Source: Cryobacterium sinapicolor (GTDB taxonomy: Bacteria > Actinomycetota > Actinomycetes > Actinomycetales > Microbacteriaceae). From it: a stretch of DNA of 58,170 bases. The position numbers and the translations under genes were made by a program. Positions 40,840 through 49,346 of the stretch are shown here, one piece after another (positions within the stretch are counted from its first letter, which is position 1; the number at the start of each line of letters is the position of its first letter). A model generated the notes under the pieces. The model saw only the letters and a list, made by a program, of their open reading frames with translations, did not search any database and was not told the DNA's origin. The stretch spans positions 1 through 58,170 of the forward strand of contig NZ_SOGQ01000092.1 in the NCBI RefSeq assembly GCF_004403465.1, given 5' to 3'.

Positions 40840-43149
40840 CTACTGCGCGAAGCGGGACGGCAGCGTGCTGCGGTGACGCGACTGCAGGTCGGCGAGTGAC
40901 ACCGTGAACTGGTCCTGGATCTCCAGGCTCGCCGAGGTCGAGTCGGTCACGCCGATGCGCAGCACCGGGTAGTTGCGCCCCTCGCACAGGCCGAGGAACT
41001 TCACGTCGTCTTCCCGCGGCACCGACACGATCACGCGGCCGGCCGACTCCGAGAACAGGGCGACGGATGCGTCGATCCCGTCGCGCTCGCAGATGTCGCC
41101 GAGCCACACGCGGGCTCCGACCCCGAACCGGAGTACGGCTTCGGCGAGGGTCTGGGCGAGCCCGCCCGAGCTGAGGTCGTGCGCACTGTCGACGAGCGCC
41201 TCGATCGACGCCGCGTGCAGCAGCCCGGCGAGGGCGGCCTCGCCGGCCAGGTCGACGACCGGCGGCAGCCCGCCCAGGTGGTCGTGGATGACGCCTGCCC
41301 AGGCCGAGCCGTCGAGCTCCTCCCGGGTCACGCCGAGCAGGTAGATGTTGTGTCCGTCGTCCTGCCATCCGCTGGGCACACGGCGGGCGACGTCGTCGAT
41401 CACGCCGAGCACGGCGACCACGGGGGTCGGGAAGATCGGCTGGTCGCCGGTCTGGTTGTAGAAGGACACGTTGCCGCCGGTGACCGGGATCTCGAGGGCC
41501 AGGCATCCGTCGGCCAGGCCGTCGACGGTCTGGGAGAACTGCCACATGACCTCGGGGTTCTCCGGCGAACCGAAGTTGAGGCAGTCGCTGATGCCGACCG
41601 GCACCGCGCCGGTGACGGCCACGTTGCGGTAGGCCTCGGCGAGGGCCAGCTGGGCTCCGCGGTACGGGTCGAGCTGACAGTAGCGGCCGTTCGCGTCGGT
41701 GGCGATGACGAAGCCGAGGCCGGACTCCTCATCGATGCGGATCATGCCCGCGTCGTCGGGGAACGAGAGAGCCGTGTTGCCCATCACGTAGCGGTCGTAC
41801 TGGTCGGTGATCCAGCTCGGGTCGGCCAGGTTCGGCGATCCGAGCAGGGCGAGGAACTGCTCGCGCAACGCTTCGGGCGAGAGCGGGCGAGGCAGCGCGG
41901 AGGCGGTGTCGGCCTGCAGCGCGTCGAGCCAGGTGGGGTAGGCGACCGGGCGGTCGTAGACCGGGCCGTCGACGGCGACGGTGCGCGGGTCGACGTTGAC
42001 GATCTCTTCGCCGTGCCAGTCGATGATCAGGCGGCCGGAATCGGTGACCTCGCCGAGCACGCTCGTCTCGACATCCCACTTGGCGGTCACCGCGAGGAAG
42101 CCGGCGAGCTTCTCGGGGGTGACGACGGCCATCATGCGCTCCTGGCTCTCGCTCATCAGGATCTCTTCGGCCGTCAGGGTGGGGTCGCGCAGCAGCACCC
42201 TGTCGAGCTCGATGAACATGCCGCCGTCGCCGTTGGAGGCCAGCTCGCTGGTGGCGCAGGAGATTCCCGCGGCGCCCAGGTCCTGGATGCCCTCGACGAG
42301 CTTCTCGCGGTAGAGCTCGAGGCAGCACTCGATCAGCACCTTCTCGGCGAACGGGTCGCCGACCTGCACGGCGGGCCGCTTGGTGGGGCCGCCCTCAGAG
42401 AAGGTGTCCGAGGCGAGAATGGATGCTCCGCCGATGCCGTCACCGCCGGTGCGGGCTCCGAAGAGCACGACCTGGTTGCCCGCGCCGGTGGCGTTGGCGA
42501 GGTGGAGGTCTTCGTGACGCAGCACGCCCACGGAGAGTGCGTTGACGAGGGGGTTGCCCTGGTAGACCCGGTCGAACCAGGTCTCGCCGCCGATGTTGGG
42601 CAAGCCGAGGCAGTTGCCGTAGAAGGAGATGCCGGAGACGACGCCGTGCACGACGCGGGCCGTGTCTGGATCGTCGATGTCCCCGAATCGCAGCGCGTCC
42701 ATCACGGCGACCGGGCGGGCGCCCATCGAGATGATGTCGCGCACGATGCCGCCGACGCCGGTTGCGGCACCCTGGAACGGCTCGATGTAGGAGGGGTGGT
42801 TGTGCGACTCGATCTTGAACGTGACCGCCCAGCCCTCGCCGACATCCAGCACGCCGGCGTTCTCGCCCATGCCGACCATGAGATTCTTCTTCATGGCGGG
42901 GGAGACCTTCTCGCCGAACGAGCGCAGGTACTTCTTCGAGCTCTTGTAGGAGCAGTGCTCGCTCCACATCACCGAGTACATGGCGAGCTCGCCGCTCGTG
43001 GGGCGGCGGCCGAGGATCTGGCGGATCTCCGCGTACTCGCCCGGCGTCAGCCCCAGCGCGTCGAACGGCTGCTCCTTCTCCGGCGTCGCAATCGCGTTCG
43101 CAACGGTGTCCGCAATGCCGCGGGAGGGTGTGGTGGTAACAGCGGTCAC
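40840..43149 (-). CDS. purL: Phosphoribosylformylglycinamidine synthase subunit PurL
   Basis: The large subunit of FGAM synthase, fourth step of purine synthesis; uses ATP and ammonia supplied by PurQ through PurS. At 769 residues it is the small-type PurL. Motifs include [19 protein letters not shown], the ATP/substrate region [34 protein letters not shown], and [15 protein letters not shown] at 43149 follows GGGAGAA eight bases upstream. In relatives purL follows purQ directly; here purSQ is 7.6 kb away on the same strand. Confidence 0.98.
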   Translation of the reverse strand: MTAVTTTPSRGIADTVANAIATPEKEQPFDALGLTPGEYAEIRQILGRRPTSGELAMYSVMWSEHCSYKSSKKYLRSFGEKVSPAMKKNLMVGMGENAGVLDVGEGWAVTFKIESHNHPSYIEPFQGAATGVGGIVRDIISMGARPVAVMDALRFGDIDDPDTARVVHGVVSGISFYGNCLGLPNIGGETWFDRVYQGNPLVNALSVGVLRHEDLHLANATGAGNQVVLFGARTGGDGIGGASILASDTFSEGGPTKRPAVQVGDPFAEKVLIECCLELYREKLVEGIQDLGAAGISCATSELASNGDGGMFIELDRVLLRDPTLTAEEILMSESQERMMAVVTPEKLAGFLAVTAKWDVETSVLGEVTDSGRLIIDWHGEEIVNVDPRTVAVDGPVYDRPVAYPTWLDALQADTASALPRPLSPEALREQFLALLGSPNLADPSWITDQYDRYVMGNTALSFPDDAGMIRIDEESGLGFVIATDANGRYCQLDPYRGAQLALAEAYRNVAVTGAVPVGISDCLNFGSPENPEVMWQFSQTVDGLADGCLALEIPVTGGNVSFYNQTGDQPIFPTPVVAVLGVIDDVARRVPSGWQDDGHNIYLLGVTREELDGSAWAGVIHDHLGGLPPVVDLAGEAALAGLLHAASIEALVDSAHDLSSGGLAQTLAEAVLRFGVGARVWLGDICERDGIDASVALFSESAGRVIVSVPREDDVKFLGLCEGRNYPVLRIGVTDSTSASLEIQDQFTVSLADLQSRHRSTLPSRFAQ

Positions 43150-43352
43150 GAGTGGCGTTCTCCCAGAGATAACGGATGCTTGACCCGGTCAGTCTACCCG
43201 CCGGGCTGTTCCCCGCCCCAGCCCACGGGTGCGTTCATCGCGCCGCGATGTACAGCTGGATCGCGATCTGGCCGCTGTCGCAGTTCGCCGCGTGCGCCGG
43301 ACGGTCGAGGCCGGACAACCTCGATCCTGGCTGAGCGGTCGGGGCGCAGCAG

Positions 43353-43823
43353 TCAGGCGCCGCCACCGGGCGGGCCCAGCGACAGCATCACCGTGAACAC
43401 GGCGACCAGTCCAACCACCAGAACGGAGGCCAGCAGGATCGGCCTCGCCAGGCCGATGCGCAGAAGCCGGCTCGCCAGGGTGTGGTCGCGGGGGTCGCTG
43501 GTGGCCTTGCGGCGCCAGTCGCCCTCAAGCAGGGTGCGCCGCTCGAGCCAGCGGTCGAAGGGGATCGTGGCATACGGAACCACCGCGGTGGCCACTGCGA
43601 GCAGCATCAGCCGGAGCCGCCAGTGCTGGTTGACCCCCACGAGCACCGCGGTGATCCCATAGGCCAGGAACACCAGCCCGTGCACGAAGCCGCCGACCCG
43701 AACCGCTCCGTCGCCGAACTCGCCGGGAGCGAACACGTACTTGAGCAGCATCGCCGTGATCAGGATGGTCCAGGTGATCGCCTCGGCGATCGACAGGGAG
43801 CGGTAGAGCAGTCGGGGTGACAC
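43353..43823 (-). CDS. DUF3817 domain-containing membrane protein
   Basis: A 156-residue integral membrane protein with three to four helices (ITWTILITAMLLKYVFAPG; GFVHGLVFLAYGITAVLVGV; LMLLAVATAVVPYATIPFD; ILLASVLVVGLVAVFTVML). This family is widespread in actinobacteria and of unknown function. The GTG at 43823 is preferred over the in-frame GTG at 43832 because GGAG lies eight bases upstream of it and would touch the other. It is divergent from the aldo-keto reductase gene. The 200-bp gap to purL carries no recognisable gene. Confidence 0.85.
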   Translation of the reverse strand: MSPRLLYRSLSIAEAITWTILITAMLLKYVFAPGEFGDGAVRVGGFVHGLVFLAYGITAVLVGVNQHWRLRLMLLAVATAVVPYATIPFDRWLERRTLLEGDWRRKATSDPRDHTLASRLLRIGLARPILLASVLVVGLVAVFTVMLSLGPPGGGA

Positions 43824-44016
43824 GGGCAACACTCCAGGAGGCGGGGAACAGGATGAATGGGGAACTTCGATCTTCGCAGGGTTGCAGGGCGCGCCGCATC
43901 GGCCGAGAGGATGACTCGGTGGATCAGCAGGTCAGCACCGGTTCGCTCGGCGGCTTCGGCTGTGGGGTGGGGCCGTCGCGCCGAGGGCCCTCAGCCGACT
44001 GTGCGAGTCTGAAGGA

Positions 44017-45042
44017 ATGACGTACCTTCCCGCAGAAACCCGTTACGACTCCATGCCCTACCGCCGCACCGGACGCAGCGGACTCAAACTGCCTGCGATC
44101 TCGCTTGGCCTCTGGCAGAACTTCGGCGGCACCGCGCCGATGGAGACGCAGCGCGCCATCCTGTGCCGAGCCTTCGACCTGGGCGTCACGCACTTCGACC
44201 TGGCCAACAACTACGGACCGCCCAAGGGCAGCGCCGAGAGCAACTTCGGCGTGCACCTCGCGCAGGACTTCGCCCCGCACCGCGACGAGCTGGTCATCTC
44301 GACCAAGGCCGGGTACGACATGTGGTCGGGCCCGTACGGCAACTTCGGCTCGCGCAAGTACCTGCTGTCCAGCCTCGACCAGTCCCTCGGCCGGATGGGC
44401 CTGGACTACGTCGACATCTTCTACTCCCACCGGGCCGATCCGGACACGCCGCTCGAAGAGACCATGGGTGCGCTGCACACGGCTGTCACAAGCGGGCGGG
44501 CGCTGTACGCCGGCATCTCGTCGTACTCGCCCGAGCGCACCCGGCAGGCCGCCGCGATCCTCGCCGAGATGGGCACGCCGCTGCTGATCCATCAGCCCTC
44601 CTACTCGATGTTCAACCGCTGGGTCGAAGACGGACTGCTCGACACCCTCGACGACCTCGGCGTCGGCTGCATCGCCTTCTCCCCGCTGGCCCAGGGGCTG
44701 CTCACCGACCGCTACCTGAACGGGGTGCCCGAGGGCTCCCGCGCCTCGCAGGCCGGTTCGATGAGTCGTGACATGGTGAACGATGCGACGGTGGGGCGCA
44801 TCCGTGCCCTGACCGAGATCGCGGATGCCCGCGGCCAGTCGCTCGCCCAGCTCGCCCTGTCCTGGGTGCTGCGACGCGACACCGTCACCTCGGCGCTCGT
44901 CGGCGCCTCGTCGGTGAAGCAGCTGGAGTCGAACATCGCCGCGATCGACAACCTCGCGTTCACGGCGGGAGAGATCGCCGCGATCGACGAGCAAGCCGTC
45001 GACATGGGCATCAACCTGTGGGAGCCGTCCAGCGCCGTCTAG
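44017..45042 (+). CDS. Aldo/keto reductase (L-glyceraldehyde 3-phosphate reductase-like)
   Basis: A 341-residue NADPH-dependent TIM-barrel reductase of the YghZ/Gpr group, which reduces L-glyceraldehyde 3-phosphate and methylglyoxal. It begins MPYRRTGRSGLKLPAISLGLWQNFG, with the catalytic tetrad Asp/Tyr in HFDLANNYGPP, Lys in VISTKAGYDMW and His in IFYSHRADP. The family C-terminus SALVGASSVKQLESNI binds NADPH. The ATG at 44017 has GAAGGA directly before it with no spacer, so initiation may not be SD-dependent. A GC-rich repeat and palindrome follow the stop. Confidence 0.92.
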   Translation: MTYLPAETRYDSMPYRRTGRSGLKLPAISLGLWQNFGGTAPMETQRAILCRAFDLGVTHFDLANNYGPPKGSAESNFGVHLAQDFAPHRDELVISTKAGYDMWSGPYGNFGSRKYLLSSLDQSLGRMGLDYVDIFYSHRADPDTPLEETMGALHTAVTSGRALYAGISSYSPERTRQAAAILAEMGTPLLIHQPSYSMFNRWVEDGLLDTLDDLGVGCIAFSPLAQGLLTDRYLNGVPEGSRASQAGSMSRDMVNDATVGRIRALTEIADARGQSLAQLALSWVLRRDTVTSALVGASSVKQLESNIAAIDNLAFTAGEIAAIDEQAVDMGINLWEPSSAV

Positions 45043-45048
45043 GCTGAC

Positions 45049-45099
45049 GGACCCGGACCCGGACCCGGACCCGCACCCGCACCCGGCCCGGGGCCGGGT
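45049..45099. repeat. GGACCC hexamer array plus 19-bp palindrome after the aldo/keto reductase gene
   Basis: Four GGACCC and two GCACCC units run from 45049 to 45084. They merge with the perfect palindrome ACCCGGCCCGGGGCCGGGT (45081-45099). It is a likely terminator of the upstream gene and prone to slippage. Confidence 0.75.
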
Positions 45100-45183
45100 C
45101 CGATCCTGGCCCGGGTCTGGTCCGCGCGCCGGCCGGTGCGACGACCGTTCCGGTGGTGGCCGGAGATCTCTCCTCGACAGTCC

Positions 45184-45207
45184 TTAAAAGCAGATATATC
45201 CTTTTAA
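45184..45207. promoter_or_regulatory. AT-rich dyad, candidate promoter/operator of the beta-helix and wHTH genes
   Basis: TTAAAAG and CTTTTAA form a perfect 7-bp dyad with a 10-base spacer that contains a -10-like TATATC. The stretch 45180-45255 is far poorer in GC than its surroundings. The regulator encoded two genes on is a natural candidate for binding here. Confidence 0.6.
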
Positions 45208-45239
45208 ATCATCGCAAGATGAAATCGAGGAGGCTGCTA

Positions 45240-45773
45240 GTGGCAAGAATGAATGTAGAAGTGGAACTCGACAAGGGTGAGGTGACGAAATACCGCCGGC
45301 ACGAGAACGGGCGTGGACTGGTGTCGCCTGGGGCCCAGGTGAACCCGAGTGCCTATGTTTCGAGCGCAACCTATGTCGAGAGTGACGCCCAGGTCGGGCC
45401 CGAATCGTGGATCGGGCAGGGCAGCTGGATCGACCACGGGGCGATCATCGGCGCACGGGTCTTCGTTGGAGCGAACGTTCACGTCGGGGCCGATGCGATC
45501 GTCGGAAACGAGGCGCGCCTGGCCAGCAATACGCAGATCGGCCGCGGGGCCTTCATCGCCGACGGCGCGGTCATCGATCACGAAATCGCGGTTCCGGATT
45601 TCACCGACGTCAGTGCACGGCCGTCGGCCCGAGCACGCACCGTCCCACCGGGGGGCCTGTCGGCGGCACCCGGTATCGACCGGGCCGGATGGCGACGAGC
45701 CTGGGGTGCTCGGCGCAGGCCGTCCACTACAACCGAGTTGCTGGTCTTTCACCGACACGAGATGAATACTTAA
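45240..45773 (+). CDS. Left-handed beta-helix (hexapeptide-repeat) protein
   Basis: A 177-residue protein whose middle (about 30-120) is a series of hexapeptide turns: AYVSSATYVESDAQVGPESW, then IGQGSW, IDHGAI, IGARVF, VGANVH, VGADAI, VGNEARL and IGRGAF. Such prisms occur in acyltransferases and gamma-carbonic anhydrases. No carbonic-anhydrase His triad and no acyltransferase catalytic His motif are evident. GTG at 45240 follows GAGGAGG six bases upstream. The C-terminal 50 residues are basic and poorly conserved-looking. It is followed three bases later by the wHTH regulator gene, with which it forms a two-gene unit. Confidence 0.75.
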   Translation: MARMNVEVELDKGEVTKYRRHENGRGLVSPGAQVNPSAYVSSATYVESDAQVGPESWIGQGSWIDHGAIIGARVFVGANVHVGADAIVGNEARLASNTQIGRGAFIADGAVIDHEIAVPDFTDVSARPSARARTVPPGGLSAAPGIDRAGWRRAWGARRRPSTTTELLVFHRHEMNT

Positions 45774-45776
45774 CGG

Positions 45777-46454
45777 ATGCCGCACCACCAGTCATCGAGC
45801 TATCGCACGCTCGCGTCGTTCAGCAGGATCACTCTGCTTCACCACCTGATGCAGCGCGGAACCATGACCGTGGGCGATCTGGCCGAGGCGGCCGAGCTCC
45901 ACCACAACACCACCCGGGAGCACCTGCAGCGCTTGATCAGAGACGGTTTCGTCACCTGGGAGGTGGAGCACCGAGAGGCCAAGGGGCGCCCGCGCATCCT
46001 GTACACCGCCGCCAGCGGCGCCGACTCCCGTGACGGCTGTATCAGGGAAGCCCAGGCGCAGGCATCAGAGCTACGCGGCGACCAGGTGCGCCAGATGCTC
46101 CCGATCGAGGCGGTTCTGCATTCGCCCCTGCAGCGCCAGATCGACGCCCTGGACGACCACCTCGACCAGACCGGATTCGACGCAAAACTCGCCGCTGACG
46201 GCAGGCACGTCCACCTGCACGAATGCCCCTACAGCGAGATGGCTCGAGTGCACCCGGAAGTCTGCCGCGTGCACTTCGGTTTGCTCCGGGGGATACTCGA
46301 ACAGACCGACGGGCCGCTCAGTGCCGACGCACTCCACCCGTTCGTCGAGCGGAACACCTGCACGCTCGAAATCAGCCGCACGGACTATGAACCGCTGCCC
46401 CCGGAACGCGACCCTGCTGTGGCGGTGGGCGCCGACGGGGCGTCATCGGCCTGA
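45777..46454 (+). CDS. wHTH transcriptional regulator with C-terminal cysteine cluster (SufR-like)
   Basis: A 225-residue regulator. An N-terminal winged helix (residues about 10-75; LASFSRITLLHHLMQRGTMT, LAEAAELHHNTTREHLQRL, then the wing KGRPRILYTA) is followed by a domain with Cys in HLHECPYSEMARVHPEVCRVHF and a third Cys in ERNTCTLEIS. This C-x12-C...C layout resembles SufR-type regulators that hold an Fe-S cluster, but the match is by eye. It starts three bases after the beta-helix gene. Its last 70 bp overlap, tail to tail, the TetR gene on the other strand. Confidence 0.82.
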   Translation: MPHHQSSSYRTLASFSRITLLHHLMQRGTMTVGDLAEAAELHHNTTREHLQRLIRDGFVTWEVEHREAKGRPRILYTAASGADSRDGCIREAQAQASELRGDQVRQMLPIEAVLHSPLQRQIDALDDHLDQTGFDAKLAADGRHVHLHECPYSEMARVHPEVCRVHFGLLRGILEQTDGPLSADALHPFVERNTCTLEISRTDYEPLPPERDPAVAVGADGASSA

Positions 46455-47065
46455 GGTGCAGTCGTTTCGGCCAGCTGGATGAGGGCCAGCGCGGACCGAG
46501 CCTGAACCGTGGCCTCGGCCTCGGTCACCGGGCCGAGCAGCCCGAGCAACCGCCGCCGGTAGTCTTCGCCGAGCAGTAGGGCGTAGAGCGATTCGGCATG
46601 GGCGGCCGCGGCCTCACCGTGCTCGGCCCGAAGGTGATCCGCGAGGCGCGCGACGTGCCGCATGTCACCGTTGTCGTGCAGCCGTCGGGCGAGTTCGGGA
46701 AACCGCAGCGACTCGGCGATCACGAGGCGGTGCAGTCCGATCATCTGGGCGGAGTGCAATCCGTAGACGATGCGTGCGGCGAGGGACTCCAGCGTCTCCG
46801 GGTGCAGAGGCTCGCCGCTGACGTTCTTGGCGAGCCTCTGCTGCATCTCGGTGAAGACGCCGTCCTTGTTGCCGAAGTAGGTGTAGATGGTGCGTTTGGT
46901 GACGCGGGCCGCGGCGGCAATCCGGTCCACCGTCGCGTTGCCGAAGCCGTATTCGAGGAAGACCGGCAAGGCCGCGTCGAGGATCTGACCTCGACGTTCG
47001 ATGCGCCCCTCCTCCGTGGGCCGGCCGAGCTTGCGGACCGGGCTCGCTGTGGTTGCCGGCTCCAT
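46385..47065 (-). CDS. TetR family regulator, divergent from pdhABC
   Basis: A 226-residue regulator with an N-terminal DNA-binding domain (GQILDAALPVFLEYGFGNAT then IAAAARVTKRTIYTYFGNKD; residues about 24-72) and a TetR C-terminal domain. It is divergent from the 2-oxoacid dehydrogenase operon across 137 bp and is its likely local regulator. ATG at 47065 follows AAGGGCGG. The 3' end overlaps the convergent wHTH gene by 70 bp, with the last ~20 residues (Ser/Gly/Ala-rich) in the overlap. Confidence 0.9.
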   Translation of the reverse strand: MEPATTASPVRKLGRPTEEGRIERRGQILDAALPVFLEYGFGNATVDRIAAAARVTKRTIYTYFGNKDGVFTEMQQRLAKNVSGEPLHPETLESLAARIVYGLHSAQMIGLHRLVIAESLRFPELARRLHDNGDMRHVARLADHLRAEHGEAAAAHAESLYALLLGEDYRRRLLGLLGPVTEAEATVQARSALALIQLAETTAPQADDAPSAPTATAGSRSGGSGS

Positions 47066-47202
47066 GGTCCGCCCTTCGGATCTGCGAAAAAGGTTTACGG
47101 CAAACGTACTCTCGGATGTAGAATGAAACTAATTCGTATCATTAAAATTCGATGCGACTCTTCGATCCCCGGCCTCATGAAGGCCGAGCAGGGAGTTCTT
47201 TC
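47066..47202. promoter_or_regulatory. tetR/pdhABC divergent promoter region
   Basis: TAGAAT (47119-47124) is a good plus-strand -10, with TTTACG or TTACGG 18-19 bases upstream as a weak -35. GTTTACGGCAAAC (47093-47105) is a short dyad beside it and may be the TetR operator. The stretch after -10 is unusually A/T-rich (AAACTAATTCGTATCATT). Confidence 0.5.
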
Positions 47203-48333
47203 ATGTCAACCCGACCGCGAACAGCCGTGGCGACCAAGTCCCGACCATCCACTGCCTCGGGTCGATCGACCCCTGACGCACAACCCGTCGTCTTGCCGGC
47301 TGATCGGGAGCGCCTGACCGGTTTCTACCGGCAGATGATGCTCATCCGCCGGTTCGAAGAGCGAGCAGCCCGCGCCTACACGCAGGCGCTGATCGGCGGC
47401 TACTGCCACCTGAATCTCGGTGAGGAGGCTGCGGTCGTCGGTCTCATGTCCGCGCTGCGCCCGAGCGATTACCTCTTCACCAACTACCGCGAGCACGGCT
47501 ACGCGATCACCCGCGGCATCCACCCCAACCGGGTGATGGCCGAGCTGTACGGCCGCTCCGACGGGGTGTCCAAGGGGTGGGGCGGCTCCATGCACATGTT
47601 CGACCTCGAGAAGCGGATGCTGGGCGGCTACGGCATCGTCGGCGGTCAGATCCCGTTGGCGACGGGCGCAGCCCTGGCCATCGACTACCGCGACGGGGAC
47701 GAGATCGTGTTGTGCACGATGGGCGATGGCACCACGAATATCGGGGCCTTTCACGAGTCGCTGAACATCGCGGCTCTCTGGAACCTGCCGATCGTCTACG
47801 TCATCATCAACAACAGGCTGGGAATGGCGACGACCGTCGACAGGGCGTCGGCCGAACCGGACCTCTACAAGCGGGCATCCGCCTACCGGATGGCGTCGGA
47901 TCGCGTCGATGGGCTCGACCCCGTCGCCGTGTTCGAGGCAGCCCAGCGCGCCGTCGCGATGGCTCGCAGCGGCAAGCCCTTCCTGCTCGAGGTCGTGACG
48001 GAACGACTTCGTGGACACTCCGTGGTCGACCCGGCCAAGTACCGCTCCGACGAGGAGATGGCCCTGGTCACGGAGAGAGACCCGGTGCACACCTTCGCCG
48101 CCATGCTGGTCGCCGACGGCCTGCTCGACGAGCAGGAACTGGCGAAGATCGACGCGGAGGCAACCCTTCAGGCGACCGAGGCGGCGGCCTTCGCCGAGAA
48201 TAGTCCGTTCCCGGACGTGTCGACCCTGTTCGACTACACCTATGCCACCCCCGTGGCCAATGACTCCCATCGGTTGCCCGGGCAGCCCCTGTTCGAGCCG
48301 GCGCCGATCCCCGACTACGGAGTCAACCGATGA
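47203..48333 (+). CDS. pdhA: 2-oxoacid (pyruvate/acetoin) dehydrogenase E1 component, alpha subunit
   Basis: A 376-residue thiamin-diphosphate-dependent E1 alpha subunit. It has the entry segment MMLIRRFEERAARAYTQALI, the SKGWGGSMHMFD substrate loop, and the ThDP motif from MGDGTTNIGAFHESLNIAA to INNRLGMAT. It forms an alpha2beta2 E1 with the next gene product and decarboxylates a 2-oxoacid (pyruvate most likely) or cleaves acetoin. ATG at 47203 follows GGGAG. The N-terminal 30 residues are unstructured. The gene overlaps pdhB by four bases. Confidence 0.92.
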   Translation: MSTRPRTAVATKSRPSTASGRSTPDAQPVVLPADRERLTGFYRQMMLIRRFEERAARAYTQALIGGYCHLNLGEEAAVVGLMSALRPSDYLFTNYREHGYAITRGIHPNRVMAELYGRSDGVSKGWGGSMHMFDLEKRMLGGYGIVGGQIPLATGAALAIDYRDGDEIVLCTMGDGTTNIGAFHESLNIAALWNLPIVYVIINNRLGMATTVDRASAEPDLYKRASAYRMASDRVDGLDPVAVFEAAQRAVAMARSGKPFLLEVVTERLRGHSVVDPAKYRSDEEMALVTERDPVHTFAAMLVADGLLDEQELAKIDAEATLQATEAAAFAENSPFPDVSTLFDYTYATPVANDSHRLPGQPLFEPAPIPDYGVNR

Positions 48334-49346
48334 GCATCATGACCTATCGTCAGGCCCTGCACGACACGCTGCGTTCCGAGATGCTGCGGGACGAGAACGT
48401 GTTCCTGATGGGCGAGGAGATCGGCCTCTTCGAGGGCGCGTACAAGATCACCGCGGGCATGCTCGACGAGTTCGGCGAGAAGCGCGTGCGGGACACCTCG
48501 ATCGCCGAAGAGGGCTTCACCGGCGCCGCCATCGGCGCCGCGATGCTCGGGCTTCGCCCCGTGGTCGAGATCATGACCATCAACTTCTCCCTGCTCGCGC
48601 TCGACCAGATCGTGAACCACGCCGCCAAGATCTACGGCATGTTCGGCGGACAGGCCAGAGTGCCCCTCGTCATCCGCACGCCCGGCGGCGGCGGACAGCA
48701 GCTGGGAGCGACCCACTCGCAGAACATCGAACTCTTCTACGCCTTCGTCCCCGGGATGAAGGTCGTCGCGCCCAGCACGCCGGCCGACGCCAAGGCGCTA
48801 CTGATCGCGGCGATCCGGGACGATGACCCCGTTCTCTTCCTGGAGAACCTCTCCCTCTACAACGTCAAGGGCGAGGTGCCCGACGGCGACGTTCCGGCAG
48901 AAATCGGCAAGGCCGCCGTCACGCGCACGGGCCGCGACATCACCCTGATCGGCTATTCACGGATGGCCCACGTCGCGTTTCAGGTGGCGCAGCAGCTCGC
49001 GGAATCGGACGGCCTCGACATCGAGGTCATCGACCTGCGCAGCCTGCGTCCGCTCGACCGCGAAACGGTTGTCGAGTCCGTCAAAAAGACGCACGCCGCC
49101 GTCATCCTCGAGGATGACTGGCTGACCTATGGGATCGGCGCCGAAATCGCGGCCACGATCTCCGACGGCGCCTTCGACTACCTGGACGCACCCGTTCGAC
49201 GCGTCGCCATGGCCGAGGTGCCGCTGCCGTACTCAAAACCGCTGGAGACGGCCGCGTTGCCGTCGGCGGAGGACGTCATCGGCGCCATCCGTCAGACCCT
49301 CGACGCCGTCGGTCGCCGCCGCTACCCGATGGGTGAAAAATCATGA
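48330..49346 (+). CDS. pdhB: 2-oxoacid (pyruvate/acetoin) dehydrogenase E1 component, beta subunit
   Basis: A 338-residue E1 beta subunit, partner of the preceding gene. The N-terminal YRQALHDTLRSEMLRDENVF and FLMGEEIGLFEGAYKITAG are typical, with the ThDP-interacting Glu in IAEEGFTGAAIGAAM, and the C-terminal ferredoxin-like domain EDDWLTYGIGAEIAATI. ATGA overlaps on both sides (48330-48333 and 49343-49346) show a tightly coupled pdhABC unit. No E3 (dihydrolipoamide dehydrogenase) gene is present, so E3 must come from elsewhere in the genome. Confidence 0.94.
   Translation: MSIMTYRQALHDTLRSEMLRDENVFLMGEEIGLFEGAYKITAGMLDEFGEKRVRDTSIAEEGFTGAAIGAAMLGLRPVVEIMTINFSLLALDQIVNHAAKIYGMFGGQARVPLVIRTPGGGGQQLGATHSQNIELFYAFVPGMKVVAPSTPADAKALLIAAIRDDDPVLFLENLSLYNVKGEVPDGDVPAEIGKAAVTRTGRDITLIGYSRMAHVAFQVAQQLAESDGLDIEVIDLRSLRPLDRETVVESVKKTHAAVILEDDWLTYGIGAEIAATISDGAFDYLDAPVRRVAMAEVPLPYSKPLETAALPSAEDVIGAIRQTLDAVGRRRYPMGEKS

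Noticed and set aside
43249..43335. Short plus-strand frame (28 codons) and an overlapping minus-strand frame between purL and the DUF3817 gene
   Set aside because: No ribosome binding site, no homology I recognise, and length within chance; may be a remnant but cannot be supported.
41179..43662. An 827-codon plus-strand open frame opposite purL
   Set aside because: Antisense to the fully motif-supported purL; no domain in its translation.
45240..45773. Gamma-class carbonic anhydrase
   Set aside because: The hexapeptide repeats fit the fold, but the metal-binding His triad is not present.
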